In this document: positions 55,831-64,000 of the stretch, in pieces
Position numbering within the stretch: the first letter of the stretch is position 1
Layout: the number at the start of each line of letters is the position of its first letter
NCBI RefSeq assembly: GCF_020923435.1
Contig: NZ_CP087263.1
Location: forward strand, 4,173,970-4,237,969
Direction: 5' to 3'
Origin: Brevibacillus humidisoli
GTDB lineage: Bacteria > Bacillota > Bacilli > Brevibacillales > Brevibacillaceae
DNA: 64,000 nt
Translations under genes and position numbers: made by a program
The notes under the pieces: generated by a model
Told to the model about the DNA's origin: nothing
Seen by the model: the letters and a program-made list of their open reading frames with translations, nothing else
The model's database searches: none

Positions 55831-57072
55831 ATGCTAAAGAATGGGGAGTTTTACTTGATTAAAGACATGAAACAAAGAGGAATGAGTACCACGCAAATTG
55901 CGAACGAATTAGGGAGGGATCGAAAAACAATCCGTAAGTGGCTGAAGAGAGATGAACCTTCGAAATACCAGCGAACCGTCAAAAAAGCAAGCATCCTCGA
56001 TCCATTTAAACCCTATATCAAAGCGAGAATGGAAGAAGGCTGCTTAAATGCTGTTGTCTTGTTTGATGAAATTAGAGCCCAGGGATACTCAGGACAAATT
56101 AGACTCCTTCGTTCCTTCATGGAACCATTGCGCCCCGTCGTTACCTCCAAGGCAACGATCCGTTATGAAACCACACCTGGTAAGCAAGCGCAAGTAGACT
56201 GGGGACATTTCAAAGTGGAATGGAATGGTGGATATAAACGACTATACGCCTTTGTCATGGTTTTGGGATACTCGAGAATGTTGTATGTGGAATTTACGGA
56301 GAACGAACGGCTGGATACCCTCATCGGCTGTCACTTACGTGCCATGCAATACTTTGGAGGCAGACCGGATACATGCTTGTACGACAATATGAAAACCGTC
56401 ATTGCAGGTTACGACGACCAAGGCCATGTATTGTGGAATGAACGTTTTTCTCAGTTTGCAAGTCATCACGGCTTTACCCTCCGGCGTTGTGCCCCCTACC
56501 GTGCACGAACAAAAGGGAAAGTAGAAAATGGTGTTGGCTATGTGCGAAAGAATTTTTGGCCTCGCGTACAGTCGTTTACCAGCCTGAGTGACTTGAATCA
56601 ACAAGTACGCCATTGGTTGGATACGGTAGCCAATGTACGGATTCACGGCACCACACATGAAAAGCCGGTAGATCGATGGAAACATGAACAGTTGAAGCCG
56701 CTTAACCCGGTTCCGTTCGAAGAAGTAGAACGGCATACTCGAAGAGTATCCAACGATTTGCTCGTTTCTTACGGAGGAAGCAGGTATTCTGTACCCTATA
56801 CCTATATTGGTCATACGGTACAGGTACAAGATCTCCAGAATGGTCATATCCGGATCTATCAGGGCAACACGATTATCGCTGAACATCAAAAAGCAGTTCG
56901 TTCCAAACAAGTCGTAACCAATAAAAAACACTTCGAGGGGATTCAAACCCAAAGTCGCGTGAAGGCTCCCCAACCTATGCCGCGTCTGGTTTCAAATCCA
57001 AGCCCTGAAGTGGTGGAACGTGATTTATCAGTCTACGAGCAGTTTGCTGACGAGGAGGTGATCGTACAATGA
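55831..57072 (+). CDS. istA: IS21 transposase IstA
   Basis: 413 residues. N-terminal HTH (MKQRGMSTTQIANELGRDRKTIRKWL), then an integrase-type DDE core: Asp in QAQVDWGHFKVEW, Asp in DTCLYDNMKTVI, Glu in RTKGKVENGVGYVRKNF. C-terminal domain with SYGGSRYSVPYTYIG. Overlaps istB by four bases. Only about 45% or so of residues look shared with the second IstA here by eye, so the two elements are different IS. Confidence 0.93.
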   Translation: MLKNGEFYLIKDMKQRGMSTTQIANELGRDRKTIRKWLKRDEPSKYQRTVKKASILDPFKPYIKARMEEGCLNAVVLFDEIRAQGYSGQIRLLRSFMEPLRPVVTSKATIRYETTPGKQAQVDWGHFKVEWNGGYKRLYAFVMVLGYSRMLYVEFTENERLDTLIGCHLRAMQYFGGRPDTCLYDNMKTVIAGYDDQGHVLWNERFSQFASHHGFTLRRCAPYRARTKGKVENGVGYVRKNFWPRVQSFTSLSDLNQQVRHWLDTVANVRIHGTTHEKPVDRWKHEQLKPLNPVPFEEVERHTRRVSNDLLVSYGGSRYSVPYTYIGHTVQVQDLQNGHIRIYQGNTIIAEHQKAVRSKQVVTNKKHFEGIQTQSRVKAPQPMPRLVSNPSPEVVERDLSVYEQFADEEVIVQ

Positions 57073-57848
57073 TGCTCCAGTCCCGTTTAGAAGAAGCCTT
57101 TTCGCAAATGGGATGGGTACGAATCCCGGAAATTATTCACCACCACGCAGAAGAAGCTGCTGCTCAGAATATATCGTATTTGGAGTTCTTGGACAAGCTT
57201 TTGCAAGAGGAAATCAAGGCCAAGAGGGATCGATTTATTCGAATGAAGACACGATTGGCTCATTTACCCTACCATAAAACATTAGAGCAATTCGATTTCA
57301 GTTTCCAGCCTTCCGTAGATGAAAGACGGATTCGTGATTTGGCAACCCTCCGGTTTGTGCACCAACAGGAGAATCTCATTTTGCTGGGTCCGCCAGGAGT
57401 CGGAAAGACCCACTTGTCTGTTGCATTGGCTCTGGAAGCCATTAAGCAAGGTTTGACAGTTTACTTTACAACTGCTCACGATTTGGTTCAGACACTTCAG
57501 ATTGCCCATCAAAACAATAGTATCAAACAAAAAATGCGGGCTTTTATTAAGCCGAATGTACTGATCATTGATGAAATCGGCTATCGCAAGATGGATGAAA
57601 CGGCAGCTCATTTTTTCTTTCAAATCGTTTCGGAGCGTTATGAATCTGGTTCGATTATTCTTACCTCGAACAAGTCTTATGGTTCGTGGGGAGAGATATT
57701 TGGAGATACGGTACTTGCCACCGCCATCCTTGATCGATTATTGCATCACTCCCACACCATCAACATTAAAGGAGAAAGTTATCGCATAAAGGAGAAGAAA
57801 AAAGCTGGTTTCTTTCGACCAGAGACAATTGAAGATAAAACCGAATGA
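57069..57848 (+). CDS. istB: IS21 helper ATPase IstB
   Basis: 259 residues, AAA+ ATPase. Walker A GPPGVGKTH, Walker B VLIIDEIGYRKMD and the C-terminal sensor region STILDRLLHHSHTINIKGESYR. Assists IstA in target choice. ATG overlaps the istA stop. Appears intact. Confidence 0.95.
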   Translation: MMLQSRLEEAFSQMGWVRIPEIIHHHAEEAAAQNISYLEFLDKLLQEEIKAKRDRFIRMKTRLAHLPYHKTLEQFDFSFQPSVDERRIRDLATLRFVHQQENLILLGPPGVGKTHLSVALALEAIKQGLTVYFTTAHDLVQTLQIAHQNNSIKQKMRAFIKPNVLIIDEIGYRKMDETAAHFFFQIVSERYESGSIILTSNKSYGSWGEIFGDTVLATAILDRLLHHSHTINIKGESYRIKEKKKAGFFRPETIEDKTE

Positions 57849-57965
57849 ACGGAATTTTCCCGCCGCCAGCCCCCCTCGGGGGGCATTATTCAAACAAACC
57901 TATTGCCTAATATGGGGAAAATTCAAGTGCAGATAATGGGGAATTTTCATTTGCAGTTGACAGCT

Positions 57966-58421
57966 ATGGATCGTAGCAAGGGTTTTGATCGATTTAAGCG
58001 TCAGTTGACGTTCCAATTCGCAGAGCTTAATCAAAATGCTTTCGATTCAGTTCGTCTGTTTTGGGGTCGTGATGGGATACAAGTAGATCGGTATCGAGTC
58101 GGCTCTCGCTCTGCGGGGTATATCTTTCCGTACTACGCAGTTGAAAATTATGTCGGGCGTTTACTTGCCGAGCTTGAAAAACGAACGGTGCGCCTTTCCT
58201 ATCTGGATGTGCAGGGGCAGGAGTGTTCGCTGGTAACCACATATCATACAGCGACCGTTGCTAAGTGGATGGGGTCGACTCCTTCCGATGCGGTAATCAA
58301 GAAGTGGGCGGATTGGCGTAGCAGCACGTCAGTCGGGTACATCTCTCTCCCTAACCTGCAACAGCCTGGTTGTTTTGTCTCAGTGCCTGTCCTGCGCATC
58401 ACTCGGGTGGTGGTGGTTTAG
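57966..58421 (+). CDS. Unknown protein next to the IS21 element
   Basis: About 151 residues from ATG 57966 (the longer frame begins inside the IS end at 57903). No family recognised. Repeated RV and SVG elements near the end, RFKRQLTFQFAELNQNAFDSVRLFWGRDGIQVDRYRV at the start. It may be the edge of a truncated gene, since the IS end is only 16 bases upstream. Confidence 0.55.
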   Translation: MDRSKGFDRFKRQLTFQFAELNQNAFDSVRLFWGRDGIQVDRYRVGSRSAGYIFPYYAVENYVGRLLAELEKRTVRLSYLDVQGQECSLVTTYHTATVAKWMGSTPSDAVIKKWADWRSSTSVGYISLPNLQQPGCFVSVPVLRITRVVVV

Positions 58422-58750
58422 GGAAAGGTTTTTGGCACGCTCGTTGGCATGCTCTTATGTTAGCCCTTTTCGTGATTCCCGAAAAGGGCTTTTGTCTGTT
58501 TGGGGACTCCTATTAGCTGTGCCTAAAACTATAAATAAAGGCACCTATCCGTCCTACACTAATAATAGGGCTTCGCGGCGCAATAATATGTTCCCAAAAT
58601 ATGCCCTTTACCTGAGTACCGTAAACCAGTTAATCGGGATTCCCTTTAACCCTGAACTGTTCCCTGTAACGGGGTTTTCGGAACGCATCCAATTCTATAT
58701 TCCTTCGACTTGCTTGGCAGGATATTTTGTTTCGAAGGAGTTGAGTTGGT
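58422..58750. other. Spacer before the resolvase, possible res site
   Basis: Contains a terminator (58462-58490). The ~250 bp just before the resolvase gene is the usual location of its crossover site, but clear subsites were not identified. Confidence 0.4.
58462..58490 (+). terminator. Terminator after the orphan gene
   Basis: 11-bp stem AGCCCTTTTCG/CGAAAAGGGCT with a 7-nt loop, followed by TTTGTCTGTTT. Confidence 0.85.
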
Positions 58751-59362
58751 ATGAGTTCGAAGGTCTGGGGGTATGTGCGAGTTTCAAAAGCGGAACATCA
58801 GAAGCCGGATCGTCAAGTTGATCTTTTAATGAAGGAGTACGGCATCCCGAAGGAGGACATCTTCATTGATTCGATCAGTGGTGCGAAGTTCGAGCGACCT
58901 GAATTAAGACGAATGCAGTCCGTTTTACGTGAGGGAGATACGGTTGTAGTAGAGTCTCTCAGTAGGGTGTCGAGATCGTCTAAGGATTTATTAACGTTGC
59001 TGGAGGATTGGCAAGAGCGAGGGGTCGCCTTCATCTCTGACAAGGAGAAGCTTGATTTTTCATCGACCACGGGGAAGCTCATGCTCACTATGTTGGCGGC
59101 TCTTAGTCAGTTTGAGCGTGATACCCTTCGAGATCGTGTGAGGGAGGGAGTTGCTTCGGCAAGAAGTCGCGGTCGCATTGGAGGACGTCCGAAAACCGAC
59201 AAGAAGGCGTTAGAAAAGGCGGTTAAGCTCCATGTGGCGGGAACTCATTCCATTCGGGAGGTTTGTCAGCTAACAGGGGTATCTCGGACGGTTTTATACC
59301 GAGAACTGAGACGGTTGTGTGATTTAGAGCAGGTGGAGTCGGGTCATTCGTCAAAAAATTAG
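58751..59362 (+). CDS. Serine resolvase/invertase
   Basis: 203 residues, small serine recombinase: VRVSKAEHQKPDRQVD with catalytic Ser, VVESLSRVSRSSKDLL, LAALSQFERDTLRDRVREG and C-terminal HTH (HSIREVCQLTGVSRTVLYREL). Probably resolves multimers of a plasmid or transposon. Its neighbours suggest a plasmid remnant. Confidence 0.93.
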   Translation: MSSKVWGYVRVSKAEHQKPDRQVDLLMKEYGIPKEDIFIDSISGAKFERPELRRMQSVLREGDTVVVESLSRVSRSSKDLLTLLEDWQERGVAFISDKEKLDFSSTTGKLMLTMLAALSQFERDTLRDRVREGVASARSRGRIGGRPKTDKKALEKAVKLHVAGTHSIREVCQLTGVSRTVLYRELRRLCDLEQVESGHSSKN

Positions 59363-59991
59363 ACTTTAGCTCCGGCAGGGGTATCTTTATATCGGCTTCG
59401 CAATTCGTATTTTCGATTTTTACGAGTTCAAAATCTTCACATGGTATCTGGAGCATTAAAGATGTCGGTCTGTTTCGGGGTTCGCAATAAGCCGCAGGAC
59501 AGGCACTGAGTTGACGCTGTAGCGTAGCGTCTGGCTCGGGGTCTGTCTTTTTTTGTTTTTACTAGGGACTTTTTTTATAAAAATCGGTGCGGTATCGGGT
59601 GAGAAAAAATCTTTCGGGAGTCTGCTACGGATATCTGGAACTATAAGTGTTCAAAAAATTCTACTTGGCTTTGTGTGGGGGGTGATTGGATATGCAGAGA
59701 GAGACTGGTCTTGGTCTGTTTATTTGTTGGATTCGTTCTGTGCGGCACATGGAACATTCGCGCGGCAGAGGTGGATTGAGGTTACCAGTCAGCTTGGTTG
59801 TAGAGGGCTTCATAGAACGACTGACATCCGCAATAAAATACCAAAAAATGGAATGAAGTTAAGTTTTATCTACAGAACAAACGTTCTAATTTATTAACTT
59901 GACTCCCTCGCTTAGACCATGCTATTACATACACCAGTATTGGTCTAGATGGGAGATGGTAAACAGTCAATGTAAAGGGATGGGGATAAAG
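59363..59991. other. Gene-free stretch after the resolvase
   Basis: Contains a nested terminator (59498-59555). No supported gene; the 114-residue frame at 59553 starts within the terminator. Confidence 0.55.
59498..59555 (+). terminator. Nested stem terminator
   Basis: GACAG...CTGTC, CTGAG...CTCGG and GACGCT/AGCGTC nested stems are followed by T7. It ends the resolvase transcript. Confidence 0.85.
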
Positions 59992-60150
59992 ATGGATCAA
60001 AATGTACAAGTGGATTCCTGCAAATCACAGGGGATTGAAAATTCTGAACTGCTTATTCTGACGGAAGAGGAATTGAAGAAGGAAGAGTTGATCGGCGTTC
60101 TGGCTGGACTTATAAAAAATTACGCAATGAAGCAACAACAGAACAAGTAA
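59992..60150 (+). CDS. Small acidic protein upstream of the truncated recombinase
   Basis: 52 residues from ATG 59992 behind GGGGATAAAG: MDQNVQVDSCKSQGIENSEL, then LTEEELKKEELIGVLAGLIKNYAMKQQQNK. Not recognised. Such small proteins often sit ahead of recombinase genes. A hairpin follows. Confidence 0.6.
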   Translation: MDQNVQVDSCKSQGIENSELLILTEEELKKEELIGVLAGLIKNYAMKQQQNK

Positions 60151-60168
60151 CCTTGTTTGATGCGCTGT

Positions 60169-60191
60169 GGGCTTCTATTTATTAGAAGCCC
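60169..60191 (+). terminator. Hairpin after the small acidic gene
   Basis: 9-bp stem GGGCTTCTA/TAGAAGCCC, 5-nt loop, no T-run after it. It could also lower the read-through into the recombinase. Confidence 0.6.
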
Positions 60192-60227
60192 CTATACCAG
60201 AATATGATGATCATGGAGGAATGTATG

Positions 60228-60733
60228 ATGGTAGTAAATAGTAAACCGAAAGCTGCTTTGTATTTGCGTGTATCGACTGAGGAACAAAAGAAGGAAGGCT
60301 TTTCACTTGGTGCTCAGGAAGATATTTTGAAAGGGTACTGCGTTTCAAAGGGCTACGAAGTCTTTGAAGTTTACAACGATGGTGGATATTCTGGTAAGGA
60401 TTTCAACAGACCGGATATGCAACGGTTGCTAAGAGATTCAAGAGACCAGAAATTTGATATTGTGTTAGCAATCGCAGTGGATCGAATTTCCCGGAGTAAT
60501 TTGGATGTATTGACCTTTGTTGATCGGGAACTTCATCCACGTGGACAAAAGTTGGTTATTAGCACATGCGATATCGACAGTTCAACAGAAACAGGGAAGA
60601 TGTTCATTTCCTTGCTGGGAACATTCGCTGAATATGAACGTAGGCTGATTGTGGGACGGGTAAAAAAAGGAATGGAGAAACGTGCAAACGAAGGCTTAAC
60701 AAATGGCGGTCGTATCTTAGGCTACGATTCCGT
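60228..60733 (+). pseudogene. Serine recombinase truncated by the second IS21 element
   Basis: About 168 residues remain: AALYLRVSTEEQKKEGFSLGAQ (catalytic Ser), YNDGGYSGKDFNRPDMQ, AVDRISRSNLDVL, STETGKMFISLLGTFAEYERRLIVGRVKKGMEKRA and NGGRILGYDSV, then the IS end. The zinc ribbon and coiled-coil expected of a large recombinase are missing, and sequence right of the IS does not continue it. Start 60228 has GGAGG eight bases upstream. Confidence 0.85.
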
Positions 60734-60804
60734 TGTCAACGCCGACTTTATTTTGACCCACCATCGCCGGTTTAGAACTGACCCACCCGGCGATCTTTTG
60801 TTGG

Positions 60805-61572
60805 TTAGGTGGCAGAGGGGGAGCCGTAGGCTCCAGTCCTCATCTTCTCACGAAGTCGGTAACTATTCCCCCTAATGTTGACGATGTGGGAATGGTGTAA
60901 GAGCCGATCCAGGATAGCCGTAGCAAGTATCGGATCGCCCATCAGTTCCCCCCATTCACCAAAACTCTTGTTACTAGTCAACAGAATACTCCCTCTCTCG
61001 TACCTTGCACTTACTACCTGGAAAAAGAGGTTGGCTGCCAAACTGTCAAACGGTAAGTAACCAATTTCGTCAATAATCAGGAGCTTCGGTCGAATATAGA
61101 TGCGGAGGCGTTTATCCAGCCTGTTTTCCGCGTAAGCTTTTCGCAGATCCTCGATGAGTTGCGAGAGACTGACAAAGTAAACGGATATCCCTTGCGAGAT
61201 AGCTTTTACAGCCAACGCCACCGCCAGATGACTTTTTCCTACTCCGGGAGGCCCTAAGAACAAGACATTCTCGTGTCCGGATACGAAAGTCATCGTGGCC
61301 AACTCTCGAATCAACCGTTCGTCAATGCTGGGTTGGAAAGCAAAATCGAACTCTTCCAGTGTTTTTCGGTAAGGCAAGTGTGCAAGTTTGGTGCGTACCT
61401 CCATATTCCGTTTTTGACGTTCCGCTATCTCTGCATCAAGGAGCATGTTGAGAAAGGACAGATAAGTGGGCTGTCCATGACTTGCCGCTTCCAAATGAGC
61501 ATCCAAGAGGAGAGCTGCTTGCTGAAGCCCAAGTTCCTCGAGACGCAGCCGTGCCTGTTCCAGTTCGATCAT
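60805..61572 (-). CDS. istB: IS21 helper ATPase IstB (second element)
   Basis: 255 residues with Walker A LGPPGVGKSH, Walker B LLIIDEIGYLPFD and a TAILDRLLHHSHIVNIRGNSYR end. Overlaps istA by four bases (ATGA). Different enough from the first IstB to be another IS type, not a repeat. Confidence 0.95.
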   Translation of the reverse strand: MIELEQARLRLEELGLQQAALLLDAHLEAASHGQPTYLSFLNMLLDAEIAERQKRNMEVRTKLAHLPYRKTLEEFDFAFQPSIDERLIRELATMTFVSGHENVLFLGPPGVGKSHLAVALAVKAISQGISVYFVSLSQLIEDLRKAYAENRLDKRLRIYIRPKLLIIDEIGYLPFDSLAANLFFQVVSARYERGSILLTSNKSFGEWGELMGDPILATAILDRLLHHSHIVNIRGNSYRLREKMRTGAYGSPSAT

Positions 61573-62792
61573 GCTCCCACCCCTGTCAGTTGCTCATAGA
61601 CATCCAGCGAGCGCACTTCCACTTGCTGCGATGAAATCTGTCGGGCTTGCGGACGTGGATAGGCATATCCTTGAGCGGTCGTAAGACCTGCATACTGTTT
61701 TTCGCAAAAAACAGTTGCGCGGGATCGATACACCTTTTGGTGTCGAGCAATACATGTTCCGTCGGCCCAGATTTCCACCCACCCATTCACTTCTCGCACG
61801 GTTATCTCACGTCCGCTGTACCTCCATGGAACCCCATATCGTACACCATCGTAGCTAACAAATCCGTCTCGGCTGACCTGTCTCGGTTCATGCAAGTATT
61901 TTTCCCACCGTTCAGTTGAAGGGATGGGCGGCAGATTTTCCTCACGGAGTCGATCAATGGGACGTTCGCCAGTTGTTCCATGAATACGGCGGTTAATTCG
62001 CTCGCACCAGTGAAGGGCTTGTTGATTGAGATCCTGTAAATCAACGAAGCGTTTGCCAGGAAGGAAGTTGTTTTTTACGTATTGAACGCCTCGTTCCACT
62101 TTGCCCTTTGTTTCGGGGCGTCGAACTTTGCATACTTTTGGAACAAGCCCAATCGCCGCAGCAAAGTCGGCAAAAAGTGGATGCCAGCGGGGTTTTCGAT
62201 CATCTCCCATGCCCAGTACGACTGTTTTCATCTGATCGGTCAGCATCACTTTGGGGATACCCCCAAAATATTCGAATGCGTGGATCAGGCAACGCAGAAA
62301 GCTGTAAATGTCACAACGCTTGGTAAACTCGATATAGGTGGCACGAGAGTACCCCAATACCATGACAAATACCGGAACTTTCCGGACGTTACCGTCCTGA
62401 TCTACATAATCACACAGTCCCCAGTCAACCTGGGCGTATTCACCTGGTTTCGTCTCATAACGAAGAACAGCGGGAACTTGTTTGGGAGGACGGAAGTCCT
62501 TCACATAGTCTTTCAGGATGGTGCGCCCTCCGGTGTATCCCTTTTCTTGTAGAAGCTCGAATAAAACCTCACAGTTATAGATACCTTCTTGAAGCCGTTG
62601 CTGCAGGAACGGTTTAAAAGGATCAAGCTTGGAACCACGAGGTTTACGGGTTCCTTTTTCGGGGGTGAATTCACCCCGGAGATATCGGCGAACGGTATTT
62701 CGAGAATGCCCCGTCAGACGGGCAATTTCACGAATACTCTTGCCTTCTGCTCTCATGGTATGTAACGATATCACTATCCCACTCCTTAGCAT
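61569..62792 (-). CDS. istA: IS21 transposase IstA (second element)
   Basis: About 407 residues from ATG 62792 behind GGAGGGAG (the frame is open to 62885, but that start lies outside this ribosome site). HTH MRAEGKSIREIARLTGHSRNTVRRYL, catalytic region YAQVDWGLCDYVD, KVMLTDQMKTVVLG, and Glu in ETKGKVERGVQYVKNNFLPG. Appears intact. Confidence 0.94.
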   Translation of the reverse strand: MLRSGIVISLHTMRAEGKSIREIARLTGHSRNTVRRYLRGEFTPEKGTRKPRGSKLDPFKPFLQQRLQEGIYNCEVLFELLQEKGYTGGRTILKDYVKDFRPPKQVPAVLRYETKPGEYAQVDWGLCDYVDQDGNVRKVPVFVMVLGYSRATYIEFTKRCDIYSFLRCLIHAFEYFGGIPKVMLTDQMKTVVLGMGDDRKPRWHPLFADFAAAIGLVPKVCKVRRPETKGKVERGVQYVKNNFLPGKRFVDLQDLNQQALHWCERINRRIHGTTGERPIDRLREENLPPIPSTERWEKYLHEPRQVSRDGFVSYDGVRYGVPWRYSGREITVREVNGWVEIWADGTCIARHQKVYRSRATVFCEKQYAGLTTAQGYAYPRPQARQISSQQVEVRSLDVYEQLTGVGA

Positions 62793-63158
62793 GTGTCTCC
62801 CTCCGATCATTAACTTGGCCGTTAATACCGAAGGGGATATATTCGCTAAGGGTGGGTCATTTTCATTCCGGCGAAACTGGGTCAATTATATCCCGGCGGT
62901 GACACCTCAACGCTTACCTGCCGACAAAACCGTTAAAAACCACAGTCAGAAACGACTGAAAACCGTTAAAAATCACCTCCAATTTTTTTATTCGATTTAC
63001 CATCCTAACGAAAAACCAGTGCAGACCAGCGTATCAGCGACTGCGGAAGAGGGAAGAAGGAAAAACCGTGAAATCATTCCCGCCGTTATAATGAGAATAG
63101 TGACCGATGCGTAAAAAACTCTGTCCGAGCTAAAATCTCTGAACATGCCAAAAAATAA

Positions 63159-63202
63159 AGGCAACCCGTAAGCAGTCTCTCTCGAACTGCTACAGGTTGC
63201 CT
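63159..63202. other. Long hairpin in the right-hand gene-free region
   Basis: AGGCAACC...GTA..GCAGT pairs with ACTGC..TAC..GGTTGCCT around an 8-10-nt loop. No T-run. Terminator, ncRNA or IS remnant cannot be separated here. Confidence 0.55.
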
Positions 63203-63307
63203 ATGCGAATGAATCTCTTAAAAATACGATACCCCTCAAAGGAAAAATAACTAGGTGCGGTTGAGCAACTCTAGCTAAATGCCGATAAAATGGATCAAAC
63301 TGCGCCA

Positions 63308-63344
63308 GACCGACTTATGGTCGCTTGTGATACCGATAGGTCGG
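63308..63344. repeat. Weak copy of the dispersed palindromic repeat
   Basis: CCGACTTATGGTCGCTTGTGATACC and GTCGG arms resemble the family core loosely. Confidence 0.3.
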
Positions 63345-63818
63345 AAAAAACCGCAATCTTGAACCCTCAAAACCAGTAGAGGGTGCGACTCCATATCAAG
63401 ACGGCGAGGACAGGCGCATCACGCCAACTGCACATCAAACTCAGACCAATAACGAGTGAGCCGAAAAACGAAAAGGAGGGGAGCAGAACAGGTGCGAGTG
63501 GCGGGAAAAGTCCAATAAGGAAAAGATTCCCTCATTGGACTCATCGCTCTGCTGACCTCATCTAACCGATCTTAATAAGCAATGTCGTCTCTGAACTTTT
63601 CTCATGTCCAATCTGATCAAACGTCTGGTACTTAATGTATTCGTTATCTCATTTCATGTCCTCAAATTATTTAATCTCACTGCATATTATAAAAAATATG
63701 CCCAGAACAACTCAATAAGCACAAAGCACATATCGGTGGTTTTTGGTGGTTTTGATGGTTTTACAGCTAGTCCATAGGTATTAGAAGCCACTCCATCGGT
63801 TTTAGAGCCAGTGAACCG

Positions 63819-64000
63819 CTAGACAGAACCATAATCAAACCAGCTGACCTGATCCTCTAAACTGGCAGGGATATCGAAGTTAATCCAGAGATATTCCTCA
63901 TTATAACGCCCGACTGATGCCGAACTGGAGACATAGAGTCTTCGCAAATACAACTTTCGCCATCCCGCCTCAACCAGTCGATCATAGATGAAACTATTGT
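63819..64000 (-). CDS. C-terminal end of an unknown protein, cut by the right edge
   Basis: The minus strand is open for 59 codons from the edge to TAG at 63819-63821: FIYDRLVEAGWRKLYLRRL, then SVGRYNEEYLWINFDIPA and VSWFDYGSV. The composition looks protein-like, but no family is recognised. The rest lies beyond 64000. Confidence 0.5.
   Translation of the reverse strand, partial: NSFIYDRLVEAGWRKLYLRRLYVSSSASVGRYNEEYLWINFDIPASLEDQVSWFDYGSV

Larger units (their letters stand above)
55782..57949 (+). mobile_element. IS21-family element (first copy)
   Basis: istA and istB overlap by four bases. Ends: TGAAAATTCCCCA (55782-55794) and its complement TGGGGAATTTTCA (57937-57949). A further related repeat (CACTTGAATTTTCCCCATA on the minus strand) lies inside the right end, as usual for IS21. 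No target duplication was seen. Confidence 0.85.
60734..62904 (-). mobile_element. IS21-family element (second, different copy)
   Basis: Ends 60734 (TGTCAACGCCG) and 62904 (TGTCACCGCCG reading inward) share TGTCA-CGCCG and a further TTGACCCA, about 27 bp of matching terminal repeat. istB and istA overlap on the minus strand. No target duplication. The left flank is a recombinase, the right flank is unrelated, so a deletion next to the element is likely. Confidence 0.85.
62905..63818. other. Stretch with no supported gene
   Basis: Only short frames without ribosome sites. Contains the hairpin at 63159-63202, a weak repeat copy (63308-63344) and, near 63750-63810, a loose direct repeat (GGTATTAGAAGCCA / GGTTTTAGAGCCA). 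Confidence 0.6.

Noticed and set aside
59553-59897. 114-residue plus-strand frame
   Set aside because: Starts inside the terminator T-run and lacks a ribosome site.
62629-63114. 161-residue plus-strand frame
   Set aside because: First part is antisense to IstA and it crosses the IS end; no start signal.
63383-63565. 60-residue plus-strand frame near the right end
   Set aside because: No ribosome site and basic, low-complexity product.
1-64000. CRISPR arrays, rRNA and tRNA genes
   Set aside because: No regularly spaced identical repeats with unique spacers, and no cloverleaf or rRNA-like sequence was recognised by eye; a covariance-model search would settle small tRNA cases.

Overview
The window looks like a chromosomal segment from a spore-former-type Bacillota, most likely Brevibacillus or a close relative in the Paenibacillaceae. 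This is inferred from gene content and style: strong purine-rich ribosome sites, frequent TTG/GTG starts, an SgrR/MFS pair, an Opp/Dpp operon with its own sigma-54 activator, a PerR-box ahpCF operon, mqo, a CBO0543-family protein, a DUF3899 protein, and IS21 and IS256 elements. No rRNA, tRNA or CRISPR array was found.

Positions 1-35.7 kb are mainly core-like. They hold a sortase with a surface protein that runs off the left edge, a divergent SgrR-type regulator and MFS exporter, and a large hybrid histidine kinase broken by two frameshifts. A peptide and amino-acid operon follows (10.2-20.5 kb): asparaginase, peptide-binding lipoprotein, sigma-54 activator, PepV-like dipeptidase and OppBCDF, with a clear -24/-12 promoter in front. 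Next come DUF3899, SelO, pentapeptide-repeat, LysR/SDR and CBO0543 genes, a decayed sulfatase, ahpCF under a PerR-type box, a cupin, an ArsR/AHSA1/DoxX cassette, a small monooxygenase and mqo.

Positions 35.7-64 kb are accessory. A streptogramin B lyase gene (vgb) has a leader peptide and tandem terminator-like hairpins in front, as in ribosome-controlled antibiotic-resistance genes. An AT-rich module (37.6-41.3 kb) holds an SPPF-type DNA methyltransferase convergent to a GHKL (MORC/MutL/Hsp90-like) ATPase and a small unknown protein. It looks like a modification or defence system without a recognisable nuclease. A compact integrated element (about 41.8-49.0 kb) carries an RHH protein, an XRE repressor, a run of small orphan genes, a D5/P4-type primase-helicase and a large serine recombinase. 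Then come a VapBC-like toxin-antitoxin pair, a SEC-C/HTH/TPR protein, an IS256-family element, plasmid-like orphan genes, two different IS21-family elements and two more serine recombinases, one cut by an IS. The last kilobase is almost gene-free, with the end of one unknown gene on the minus strand.

Two themes cross the window. First, several genes in the left half (surface protein, hybrid kinase twice, CBO0543 protein, sulfatase twice) would each be repaired by removing a single base. That suggests either real decay or assembly error, although the sulfatase also has an in-frame stop. Second, a family of roughly 40-60 bp palindromic repeats is scattered between genes.
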